Of a stretch of 64,000 nucleotides of DNA, positions 53,587 through 62,278 are shown one piece after another; position 1 is the first letter of the stretch; each line of letters begins with the position of its first letter. Both the position numbers and the translations under genes were made by a program. Source of the stretch: Bacteroidales bacterium. GTDB taxonomy: Bacteria; Bacteroidota; Bacteroidia; Bacteroidales; UBA932. The stretch spans positions 62,001 through 126,000 of the forward strand of contig JALCST010000003.1 of NCBI GenBank assembly GCA_022653675.1, read 5' to 3'. The notes under the pieces are model-generated. The model saw only the letters and a list, made by a program, of their open reading frames with translations. It did not search any database and had not been told where the DNA came from.

Positions 53587-56577
53587 ATGAAAAGCAAAAT
53601 TCTGATGCTTTCTTTGATCCTGACGCTTTTCGGGACATCCGCCTTCGCCCAAGAGTCATACCAGGTGAACGGCAAGGTGACCGATGCTCAGGGCAATGCC
53701 CTTCCTGGAGTCGTGGTTTACGTTCTTGGGACCGGAAACGGCACTTCAACGGTGGAAAACGGGACATACACGCTGAACGTGCGTCCCGTAAACGGCAAGG
53801 CCACCATAACCTTCACCGCCATCGGATACAAGGATGAGAACATTACGGTCACCGGCAGCAGGAAACTTGACGTTACGATGATGGATGATATCCAGACGCT
53901 CGAAGACGTCGTCGTAATCGGATACGGAACCCAGAAAAAAGCCGACATTACGACAGCCGTTTCGGTCGTTTCCACAAAGGACATAGACCACCAGCCCGTA
54001 ATCTCCGCTTCCGGCATCCTGCAGGGACGCGCAGCGGGCGTACAAGTCGTCCAGCCAAGCGGCATGCCTGGCAACGGAATGATAGTACGTGTCCGCGGCG
54101 CATCGTCCATATCATCAAGCAACGATCCTCTGTTCGTTGTCGACGGGGTTCCGGTAGGAACGGGCAGCGATGCCATATCGTTCCTTTCGCCAAACGACAT
54201 AGAGACGATGCAGGTTCTGAAGGACGCATCCAGTGCAGCCATATATGGTTCACGTGCCGCCAACGGAGTCGTCATAATCACTACAAAAGCCGGGGACAAG
54301 AACCGTCCTCCGGTCATATCATTCAATTCTTATGTCGGCATATCCAACGTATCGAAGACCTATAATGTTCTCAACGTAGCACAATACAAGGACCTCATGG
54401 ATGAAATGGGAATAATCTCGCTTCCAGACGGACTTACAGACAACACGGACTGGTTCGATTACACCTATCGTACGGGAGTCAACCAAAACTACCAGTTGTC
54501 CTATTCAGGCAGCAACAACCGCACCAACTACTACGTAGGAGGAGGATGGACACGCGAAGATGGCGTAATCAGAACCACCTATGACGAACGCTACAATTTC
54601 AAGATCAACATGGACACCCAAATCCGCGACTGGATCAACTTTTCCACAAACATAAATTACGTACACACCGATTATGATGGAATAATAGAAGGTACCGGCA
54701 GCGGTCGCGCAGGCACTGTTCTCGCTGTCATAAATACTCCCACCTATGCAAAAGTATGGGACGAGGACAATCCCGACTGGTACTGGACGCAGTTCTATGG
54801 GGCAAACATAACCACTCCCGCAGAAGACATAGGACGCACGAAATACGACACCAACAACAACGACCGTCTTATCGGGACGTTGGGAGCTACAATCACTCTG
54901 GCAAAGAATCTCACATTCAAGTCTACCGCAACGATGGACCGCAACTGGTACTCCGGTACCACCTTCCTCGATCCGATCGCAACCTCATACGGCCGCACGC
55001 AACACGGGCAAGCCACGGCAACCCGAACGGACGACCGAAGAATGGTATACGACAACATCCTGACTTATAAATTAGACCTCGGAAAGAACCACTTCGAATT
55101 TATGGGAGGCACGTCAGCAACCGTTTCCCACTGGGAAAAACTGTACGGCGAGAGGACATACTTCTCAGACCAGTACGACAATGCCGACATAAGCCTGAAC
55201 GGCGGAAACAACGGCGGGCTCCGCGGGCAGTCCCAGAGCACATCGGAATGGACCATAATGTCTTACCTTTCGCGTCTGAGCTATAACTTCGACGAACGCT
55301 ACCTGGTAACCGCAAACATACGTGCCGACGGCTCCTCAAAGCTCTCGAAGGGACACAGATGGGGCTATTTCCCTTCATTCTCGGCGGCATGGAGACTCTC
55401 AAACGAAGAGTTCATGAAGGACATCGACTGGCTTAACGACCTGAAGATACGTGCGGGATGGGGGCAGACCGGAAACCAGTCGGGCCTCGACGACTACGCA
55501 TATCTCCAGAAATACGAAACGATCTATTACGACTGGACAGATTCCGATTACGCCCAAGCGACCCCGGTAATAGGAAGCCGTACCAACATAAAGAACGACA
55601 ACCTTACATGGGAGACCACTACACAGACAAACCTCGGCATCGATATGACCGTACTGAAAAACAGGCTGACCCTCGGGCTCGACCTTTATTATAAGGTGAC
55701 CACCAATATGCTTATGGACATCGACCTCCCGGATCCAAACCCGGACATCCAGTGGAACAGCGGAGAAATGACCAACAAGGGACTCGAATTCACCCTGTCT
55801 TCCCGCAATATTTCCAAGAAGGACTTCTACTGGAACACCGACTTCAACATATCGTTCAACAAGAACAAGTTGGTAAGCATAGACCTCCAGAACGTATATT
55901 ACTATGCGGTGACTTCCGAAGCCACCAGCGAATACTGCATCAGGATGGCGCCTGGAGAATCGCTTTCCAAATTCTACGGCTACGTATACGAAGGCGTCGA
56001 TCCGGAAACAGGACTCTGTATCTATAAGGACCTGGACGGGAACGGCAAGATCAACTCTTCCGACCGCCAGTATATCGGTGATGCCAACCCTGTCTTCACC
56101 GCCGGCATGACCAATACTATAGGATGGAAAAACTTCACTCTGAGCATTCTGATGACCGGATCCTATGGCAACGACATATACAACGCATCCAAGATCGAAA
56201 TGGAAGGCATGTACACCGGGGCGAACCAGATCACCGACGTACTTCGCCGTTGGAAAATCCCGGGACAGATAACGGACATACCGAAATCGAACGAGCTTTA
56301 CAACCTTAAATGTTCGAGCAGGTTCATAGAAGACGGTTCGTTCCTTAAAATCAAAAACATAAATCTTTCCTACTCGTTCGAGACCCAGAAGCTCGCAAAA
56401 TGGAACATCAGCAAGATAGAGCCTTACATCTCCCTGCAGAATTTCTTTACTTTCACAAAATACAGCGGATACGACCCCGAGGTCAGCCAATACAGCAGCG
56501 CCACAGAGATGGGCATCGACTGGGGTACTTACCCTCACGTGAAGACCGCAGTATTCGGAATCAACATCGACTTCTAA
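53587..56577 (+). CDS. susC: SusC-type TonB-dependent glycan importer
   Basis: A 996-residue SusC/RagA-type receptor. Signal peptide (MKSKILMLSLILTLFGTSAFAQ), carboxypeptidase-regulatory-like domain (about 25-105, VNGKVTDAQGNALPGVVVYV), plug (about 115-230, VVIGYGTQKKADITTAVSVV, RVRGASSISSSNDPLFVVDGVP, DASSAAIYGSRAANGVVIITTK), then a barrel ending GINIDF. It forms the outer-membrane pore under the SusD lid, and imports oligosaccharides made by the surface enzymes. susD follows by 21 bases. Confidence 0.97.
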   Translation: MKSKILMLSLILTLFGTSAFAQESYQVNGKVTDAQGNALPGVVVYVLGTGNGTSTVENGTYTLNVRPVNGKATITFTAIGYKDENITVTGSRKLDVTMMDDIQTLEDVVVIGYGTQKKADITTAVSVVSTKDIDHQPVISASGILQGRAAGVQVVQPSGMPGNGMIVRVRGASSISSSNDPLFVVDGVPVGTGSDAISFLSPNDIETMQVLKDASSAAIYGSRAANGVVIITTKAGDKNRPPVISFNSYVGISNVSKTYNVLNVAQYKDLMDEMGIISLPDGLTDNTDWFDYTYRTGVNQNYQLSYSGSNNRTNYYVGGGWTREDGVIRTTYDERYNFKINMDTQIRDWINFSTNINYVHTDYDGIIEGTGSGRAGTVLAVINTPTYAKVWDEDNPDWYWTQFYGANITTPAEDIGRTKYDTNNNDRLIGTLGATITLAKNLTFKSTATMDRNWYSGTTFLDPIATSYGRTQHGQATATRTDDRRMVYDNILTYKLDLGKNHFEFMGGTSATVSHWEKLYGERTYFSDQYDNADISLNGGNNGGLRGQSQSTSEWTIMSYLSRLSYNFDERYLVTANIRADGSSKLSKGHRWGYFPSFSAAWRLSNEEFMKDIDWLNDLKIRAGWGQTGNQSGLDDYAYLQKYETIYYDWTDSDYAQATPVIGSRTNIKNDNLTWETTTQTNLGIDMTVLKNRLTLGLDLYYKVTTNMLMDIDLPDPNPDIQWNSGEMTNKGLEFTLSSRNISKKDFYWNTDFNISFNKNKLVSIDLQNVYYYAVTSEATSEYCIRMAPGESLSKFYGYVYEGVDPETGLCIYKDLDGNGKINSSDRQYIGDANPVFTAGMTNTIGWKNFTLSILMTGSYGNDIYNASKIEMEGMYTGANQITDVLRRWKIPGQITDIPKSNELYNLKCSSRFIEDGSFLKIKNINLSYSFETQKLAKWNISKIEPYISLQNFFTFTKYSGYDPEVSQYSSATEMGIDWGTYPHVKTAVFGINIDF

Positions 56578-56598
56578 TAAATTAAAGCCTGAAAGAAT

Positions 56599-58131
56599 AT
56601 GAAAAAGATAATTTATATTATATCAGTTCTGACTGCCGCCGCTACAATTGCGACGTCGTGCTCGCTTGACGTCAAATACTACGGAAATACGAAGTCCACC
56701 GCAGACATCGAAGACACCGACCATCCTTACACGACCCGCGAAGATATCAAGGGACAGCTCGATGCGATGTACTCGGGCATAAAAGACGGCATACAGGAAA
56801 GCGGATATGCCGACTTTCTGATCTATACCGAGGCACTTGCCGACAATGCCTATGCGGGTAGTACCACCACCGGCGAGATCATGGCCCTGGAAGCTCACAC
56901 TCAGGATGCCACCAATAAAAATACCGTACGCGACTGGACATTCTATCTCGACCAGGTAAGCAACGCCAACCAGGTAATAACATACATGGACGACATAACC
57001 GACAGCACCCTTACGGACGGGGAGCGTCACCAATGGGTTGCGGAGGCCAAGATATGGAGGGCCTACATGTGGTTCGATTTCTGCCGCCTTTACGGCGCCA
57101 TTCCGATGGTCACTTCCATTCCCCCTTCAATTACCGCCGATAACCTTATCGAGACATATCCACTCTATTATCCTTCCCGCACTCCGGTTGACGAAGTCTA
57201 CACACAAATAATAGCCGATCTCGAAGAAGCCGTGCAGTATGCGCCCGACCTTGACGAGAGCGACAAGTTCGTATGCTCTAAGGCCATGGGCTACGGTCTT
57301 CTCGCGAGGGTATATTCGGAAAAACCGAAACAGGACTGGTCCAAGGTTGCGGAATACTGCGGCAAGGTGGAGGCCATGAACCTCTCGCTGGTTCCGAATT
57401 ACGCCGACCTGTGGTCATGGAACGACGACCGGACCGATGTCAAGCTGCGTAACTCTTCGGAATCTATTTTCGAGGTACCTTATACCCCTTCTTCCGGCAA
57501 CTGGGTATGGATGATGTTCTGGAGACAGGGATTGAGCAGCAATTTGGACGACAGTTTCACCTGGGCCAAATGGGTCACCCCTTCCAAGAACCTTATCAAC
57601 ACATTCGAAGAAGAGGGCGACAGCATACGCTATGCACAATCCATCGTTTACGACCAGTGCGGCTGGGCCACCTACAACATGAGCGGGGACAACTACCCGT
57701 TCATGTACAAGACCCGCGACAATGCGGCCAGTATAATCAAGATGCGTCTCGCAGAGATCTATCTGATGCACGCCGAAGCCGATGCACATCTCGATAAACT
57801 CGAAGAGGCCGCAAAATATGTCGATAAGGTACGCGAACGCGTCAAACTGGCCGATTTGCCAGCTTCCGCCTCATCATCCGAGGAAAACATGATCGACGCC
57901 GTACTGAAGGAACGCCGCCTCGAACTCTGCTTCGAAGGGTTCCGCTGGTTCGACCTCATCAGGAACGACAAAGCGATAGAATGCGTAAACAACTTCGGCA
58001 ATAAAAGTTCGGAATATTACGATTCCGAGAAAGCATACGTCGGCAACATCGACGAAAACGGCCTGCTCATGCCGGTTCCGCAGACACAGATCGAGAACAA
58101 CCTGAACCTCACCCAGAACCCGGGATATTAA
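56599..58131 (+). CDS. susD: SusD-type glycan-binding lipoprotein
   Basis: A 510-residue RagB/SusD lipoprotein with lipobox ATSC (Cys21). Helical TPR-like body: WRAYMWFDFCRLYGAIPMV, YTQIIADLEEAVQY, ARVYSEKP, and the closing region with LRLAEIYLMHAEA-like IIKMRLAEIYLMHAEADA and ERRLELCFEGFRWFDLIR. It caps the SusC pore and binds the polymer at the cell surface. Spacing to the GH30 gene is six bases. Confidence 0.97.
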   Translation: MKKIIYIISVLTAAATIATSCSLDVKYYGNTKSTADIEDTDHPYTTREDIKGQLDAMYSGIKDGIQESGYADFLIYTEALADNAYAGSTTTGEIMALEAHTQDATNKNTVRDWTFYLDQVSNANQVITYMDDITDSTLTDGERHQWVAEAKIWRAYMWFDFCRLYGAIPMVTSIPPSITADNLIETYPLYYPSRTPVDEVYTQIIADLEEAVQYAPDLDESDKFVCSKAMGYGLLARVYSEKPKQDWSKVAEYCGKVEAMNLSLVPNYADLWSWNDDRTDVKLRNSSESIFEVPYTPSSGNWVWMMFWRQGLSSNLDDSFTWAKWVTPSKNLINTFEEEGDSIRYAQSIVYDQCGWATYNMSGDNYPFMYKTRDNAASIIKMRLAEIYLMHAEADAHLDKLEEAAKYVDKVRERVKLADLPASASSSEENMIDAVLKERRLELCFEGFRWFDLIRNDKAIECVNNFGNKSSEYYDSEKAYVGNIDENGLLMPVPQTQIENNLNLTQNPGY

Positions 58132-58137
58132 TAGGTT

Positions 58138-59628
58138 ATGATTATAGAAAAAAGTTTTTCCATTACTGCAACGCTTATCGTCACGGCGGCGCTGTTCTTT
58201 TCTGCCTCTTCGTGCAAGGACAACAACAATCCCGACAACGGAGGCGACGGAAGCGACACCACCGCCGTAACGGCGAGCGATGTGGAGCTGTACGTGACGA
58301 GTTCCAATAAATCCTTTCTATTCACCAAAGTAGACAAGAACTTCAACACCAAACCGAACCTTTCGCCTTATACGATAAAAGTGGACAAAAATACTGAATA
58401 TCAGAAAATGAAGGGATTCGGAGCCGCGATAACTGGTTCTACGGCATACAACCTGCTCAAGATGACTGAGGAAGACCGTTCTGCCCTGCTGGAAAGGATT
58501 TTCGACCCGGACAGCGGAATGGGATACAGCTACATCCGTATTTCAATAGGTTGCAGCGACTTCTCTCTCGACGAATACACATGCTGCGACAAGGAAGGCA
58601 TAGATAACTTCGGACTGAACAAGTACGACAAGCGCGACCTCGTTCCGGTACTCAAGGAAATTCTGGCCATAAATCCCGACATAGGCATCATGGCGTCGCC
58701 TTGGACTGCCCCGAGATGGATGAAGGTGAACAACATTGCAGACCTTACATCCTATCCCTACTGGACGGGCGGCCACGTCGATCCCAAATACTACGACGAT
58801 TACGCCACATACTTCGTCAAGTTCATAGAGGCCATGGCGGCCGAGGGAATCACGATCACAAGCATTTCCCCTCAGAACGAACCGTTGAACGCCGGCAATT
58901 CCGCATCTACCGTCTTCACGGCGACAGAGGAGCGCGACTTCATAAAGGTATTGGGCCCCAAATTGAAAGATGCCGGCCTTAATACGGAAATATGGTGCTA
59001 TGACCACAATTACGACGTTCCCGACTATCCGTTGACCATTTATGCCGACGAAGAGGCGTCGAAGTGGGTTTCCGGAAGCGCCTGGCATGCCTATTCAGGC
59101 GACGTATCCACGCTTTACAACATCCACGCAGCCTATCCCGACAAGGGGATCTACTTCACCGAACAATCAATAGGATCATGGGGGTACTCCTTCGACGGCG
59201 ACCTGATGTGGAACATGGAGAACTGCGGACTCGGAGTGATAAACTACGGAGGCTCCGCCTCGATAATGTGGAACCTTCTTCTGGATGACAACGGGGGACC
59301 TTACCGTCCCAACGGATGCAGCACCTGCTATGGCGCGATAGTGGTGTCTTCAAGCAACTACAAGACATTGACATATAATTCACATTACTATACCATGGGA
59401 CATCTCGCCAAGGTCATACGCCCGGGAGCCTACAGGATAGCGAGCAGCGGATACACGAAAGACGGGCTGAGCTATGCGGCGTTCCTGAATCCTGACGGCA
59501 GCTACGGTTTCGTCGCGCAAAACGACAATGACGAAGTCACCAAAATAGTCGTAGACGACGGGATAAAGAGCTTTTCTTATTCCATGCCGGAAAAATCAAT
59601 CGCATCTTTCAGATGGAAAGACAATTAA
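58138..59628 (+). CDS. GH30 family lipoprotein, probable endo-beta-1,6-glucanase
   Basis: A 496-residue surface enzyme: lipobox SASSC (Cys26), then GH30 barrel and beta domain. KMKGFGAAITGSTAYNLLKM is the family start; acid/base E248 in S-P-Q-N-E-P and nucleophile E342 in Y-F-T-E-Q; IMWNLLLDDNGGP and the C-terminal beta strands follow. GH30 subfamily 3 enzymes with this layout cut beta-1,6-glucan (pustulan), and the locus order supports that, but glucosylceramidase-like or other specificities are not excluded by motifs. Likely cell-surface, feeding SusCD. Confidence 0.9.
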   Translation: MIIEKSFSITATLIVTAALFFSASSCKDNNNPDNGGDGSDTTAVTASDVELYVTSSNKSFLFTKVDKNFNTKPNLSPYTIKVDKNTEYQKMKGFGAAITGSTAYNLLKMTEEDRSALLERIFDPDSGMGYSYIRISIGCSDFSLDEYTCCDKEGIDNFGLNKYDKRDLVPVLKEILAINPDIGIMASPWTAPRWMKVNNIADLTSYPYWTGGHVDPKYYDDYATYFVKFIEAMAAEGITITSISPQNEPLNAGNSASTVFTATEERDFIKVLGPKLKDAGLNTEIWCYDHNYDVPDYPLTIYADEEASKWVSGSAWHAYSGDVSTLYNIHAAYPDKGIYFTEQSIGSWGYSFDGDLMWNMENCGLGVINYGGSASIMWNLLLDDNGGPYRPNGCSTCYGAIVVSSSNYKTLTYNSHYYTMGHLAKVIRPGAYRIASSGYTKDGLSYAAFLNPDGSYGFVAQNDNDEVTKIVVDDGIKSFSYSMPEKSIASFRWKDN

Positions 59629-59650
59629 TCGACATCTAAAATTTCATGAT

Positions 59651-62272
59651 ATGAAAAATCTTAAAACAATCGGACTTTTCTTCCTTGCCTCCATCCTTTC
59701 GTTCGGACTCGCATCCTGCGTAAAGGATGTCAAGGAAACCACGACTCCGGTACTGACCGACATTTCCATCCCCGACGAAATCGAAATGGGCGACAGTCTG
59801 GTGTTCTCCGCTACCGTAACCGACGAGACCGCCCTTTCGACCCTGAAGGCCCGCCTTTATTACGGCGAGGACCTTATGGACGAAACCGTTATCCGCACCA
59901 AAACCAACGGCACATATACCGGTAAGGTTTACGCACCTTATTATGCGGATCTCTACAATGGCGACATCACGGTCGACCTGGTCGCACAGAATATAGAATT
60001 CGGACTCGTCACCGAAGAGAAGACGGTGGCTTTGAAGCGTCCAAACTGGGATTACCTTACCCTGGTGTCGGAAGACGGAACGACCTACAGGATGGACCGC
60101 GACAGCAATTACTATTACGAATATACCGGTGACCTGCCTCAGACGGTTTCCTGTTACATCTACTCGCCCGATGTAACCGACGAGGAGATCGCCGAGGGCA
60201 AGAACCAGCTGGTATGGGGCACGACACTGGGCAAGATAACGCTGGGTGGCACCAGTACCATAAACTTCGCCAACTCGGTCGCCGGCGTATATACGATTTC
60301 CTTCAATACCAAGACTTACGCTGCGGCACCTTTCGCAGACCCGATAACGTTCGCCGGCAATTCGCTGGAGGCCATCTCGGACAGCAGGTCCGACTGCGAG
60401 GTCGAACTTACCGAAGGACAGACCATAAAGGTCACGGGAATCTCCCTGGACGATTTTTGGATAGATCCAGACTGGTTCACGCAGAACAATACCACTTCCA
60501 TGACATTCCTCGGGGATACCGGCAAATACCGCATAACCCTTGACACCGACCTGGATTATTTCATCGTGGAGAGGATGAACGGGGACGACCTGTCCACATA
60601 TGACGACGGAAATTCCTTCTGGCTCATAGGTTGGGGTGTCGGCAAACCGGATCCGACGGTCAACAACGTCAATTGGAATACCGACAATGGCATCTGTATG
60701 AACAAGGTATCCGACAACGTATTTTCAGTCACAACGAAGCTAGAAGCCGGATTCGACTTCAAATTCTTCTATCAGAAAGGATGGGGAGATAACCAGGAAC
60801 TCGACGGAGCCAACTACTCCTCTTACCAAAGTGATTTCGTCACCCTTACCGATTCCGGTAACTTCCAGCCGATCGAAGGCATGGATTACGATTATACGAA
60901 AAGCTACACGATCACCATCGACCTGACGAACGGAGTCGACGCCGCCGTAATGACTATGAAGGAGTACGGCGCCGCGGAGGAAGATCCGAACGTGGTGCGT
61001 TTCGGCGGTGTCGAAATGACCTCAGATGACGGAGGAGAGACATATGTCGCCGACGTAACCCTGACCCAGGGTGCCAAAATCAAGACGACAGCCATCGACT
61101 TCACGAATCTCTGGATCGATCCCGACTGGTTCTCCTACGACGGCGACCAGCTTACGTTCCTCCCTCTGACCGGGGATTATCGCGTAACGCTCTACCCTGG
61201 CAAGTTCTTCCGCGTTGAGCGCCTGAACGGGGATGCGCTATCCCAGTGGGATACCGACCAGCATTCCATCTGGATGATCGGCGGGCAAGTCGGCAAACCG
61301 AATGCTACGGATTATGACATCGACTGGAACGAATCATCCGGACTCTGTATGGCCGAAATCAGCGAAAAGGTTTTCCAGATCACATTCAAGATAAACCTGG
61401 CTGACAACGGCGCAAGTTTCAAGTTCTTCTATCAGAGAGGATGGGGCGGCGAATTCGGCTCTACCGACAGTTATTCGTCCTACCAGAGCGACTTGGTGAA
61501 CCTGACCGACGCCGGTAACTTCGACTGCAACCTCGATCCAAACCCTCTCGAAGACGACCAGTTCTACCGGGTCACCATCGATGCGACATCCACACCGCTG
61601 AAGATGACCATGGAAAAATATCAGGAGACCGTAGTCAATCCGATCCCGAAATTCAACGGCGAAGCCATGACCGAATCTTCCGACAGTGTCTACACGCTGG
61701 ACACCAGCCTTTCCCAGAACGAAACGATATCCACTTCCAACATAGACCTCTCGTCCCTATGGATAGACCCCGACTGGTTCTCCTATGACGGCACCGACCT
61801 CAAGTTCCTCGCGATCGACGGGGATTACCGGATCACGTTGTACGAAAACAAGTTTTTCCGTGTCGAGCATCTGAACGGGGATGCGCTATCCCAGTGGGAT
61901 ACCGACCAGAACGCCATCTGGATGATCGGCGGGCACGTCGGCAAGCCGAATGCCACCGATTACAACATAAATTGGGATCCATCCTACGGGCTCTGCATGG
62001 CACAATGGCAAAAGGGCATATTCCGGGTCACTTTCCAGGTCTACCTGGTCGATGATACAAGTCTCAAGTTCTTTTATCAGAGAGGATGGGGCGGCGAATT
62101 CGGCTCCACCGACAGCTACTCCTCCTACCAGAGCGACCTGGTAACCCTGACGGATTCCGGCAACTTCGACTGCACCCTCGACCCGAACCCACTGGCAAAC
62201 GATACGTTTTACACCGTCACCATCGATGCGACATCAACGCCGCTGAAGATGACCATGGCCAAAGCCGAATAG
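59651..62272 (+). CDS. Surface glycan-binding protein (SusE/SGBP-like) with three tandem units
   Basis: An 873-residue lipoprotein: lipobox GLASC (Cys23), an Ig-like SusE N-terminal region (about 30-135), then three tandem units of about 215 residues. Each has W-I-D-P-D-W-F, Y-R-I/V-T-L, W-M/L-I-G-x-x-V-G-K-P, F-K-F-F-Y-Q-R/K-G-W-G, Y-S-S-Y-Q-S-D and a closing M-T-M strand. Units 2 and 3 are also similar in DNA (for example the segment at 61227-61261 recurs near 61875-61909). Repeated aromatic residues suggest three glycan-binding sites. It occupies the place of the surface glycan-binding protein in SusCD loci. Confidence 0.88.
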   Translation: MKNLKTIGLFFLASILSFGLASCVKDVKETTTPVLTDISIPDEIEMGDSLVFSATVTDETALSTLKARLYYGEDLMDETVIRTKTNGTYTGKVYAPYYADLYNGDITVDLVAQNIEFGLVTEEKTVALKRPNWDYLTLVSEDGTTYRMDRDSNYYYEYTGDLPQTVSCYIYSPDVTDEEIAEGKNQLVWGTTLGKITLGGTSTINFANSVAGVYTISFNTKTYAAAPFADPITFAGNSLEAISDSRSDCEVELTEGQTIKVTGISLDDFWIDPDWFTQNNTTSMTFLGDTGKYRITLDTDLDYFIVERMNGDDLSTYDDGNSFWLIGWGVGKPDPTVNNVNWNTDNGICMNKVSDNVFSVTTKLEAGFDFKFFYQKGWGDNQELDGANYSSYQSDFVTLTDSGNFQPIEGMDYDYTKSYTITIDLTNGVDAAVMTMKEYGAAEEDPNVVRFGGVEMTSDDGGETYVADVTLTQGAKIKTTAIDFTNLWIDPDWFSYDGDQLTFLPLTGDYRVTLYPGKFFRVERLNGDALSQWDTDQHSIWMIGGQVGKPNATDYDIDWNESSGLCMAEISEKVFQITFKINLADNGASFKFFYQRGWGGEFGSTDSYSSYQSDLVNLTDAGNFDCNLDPNPLEDDQFYRVTIDATSTPLKMTMEKYQETVVNPIPKFNGEAMTESSDSVYTLDTSLSQNETISTSNIDLSSLWIDPDWFSYDGTDLKFLAIDGDYRITLYENKFFRVEHLNGDALSQWDTDQNAIWMIGGHVGKPNATDYNINWDPSYGLCMAQWQKGIFRVTFQVYLVDDTSLKFFYQRGWGGEFGSTDSYSSYQSDLVTLTDSGNFDCTLDPNPLANDTFYTVTIDATSTPLKMTMAKAE

Positions 62273-62278
62273 CGACAG

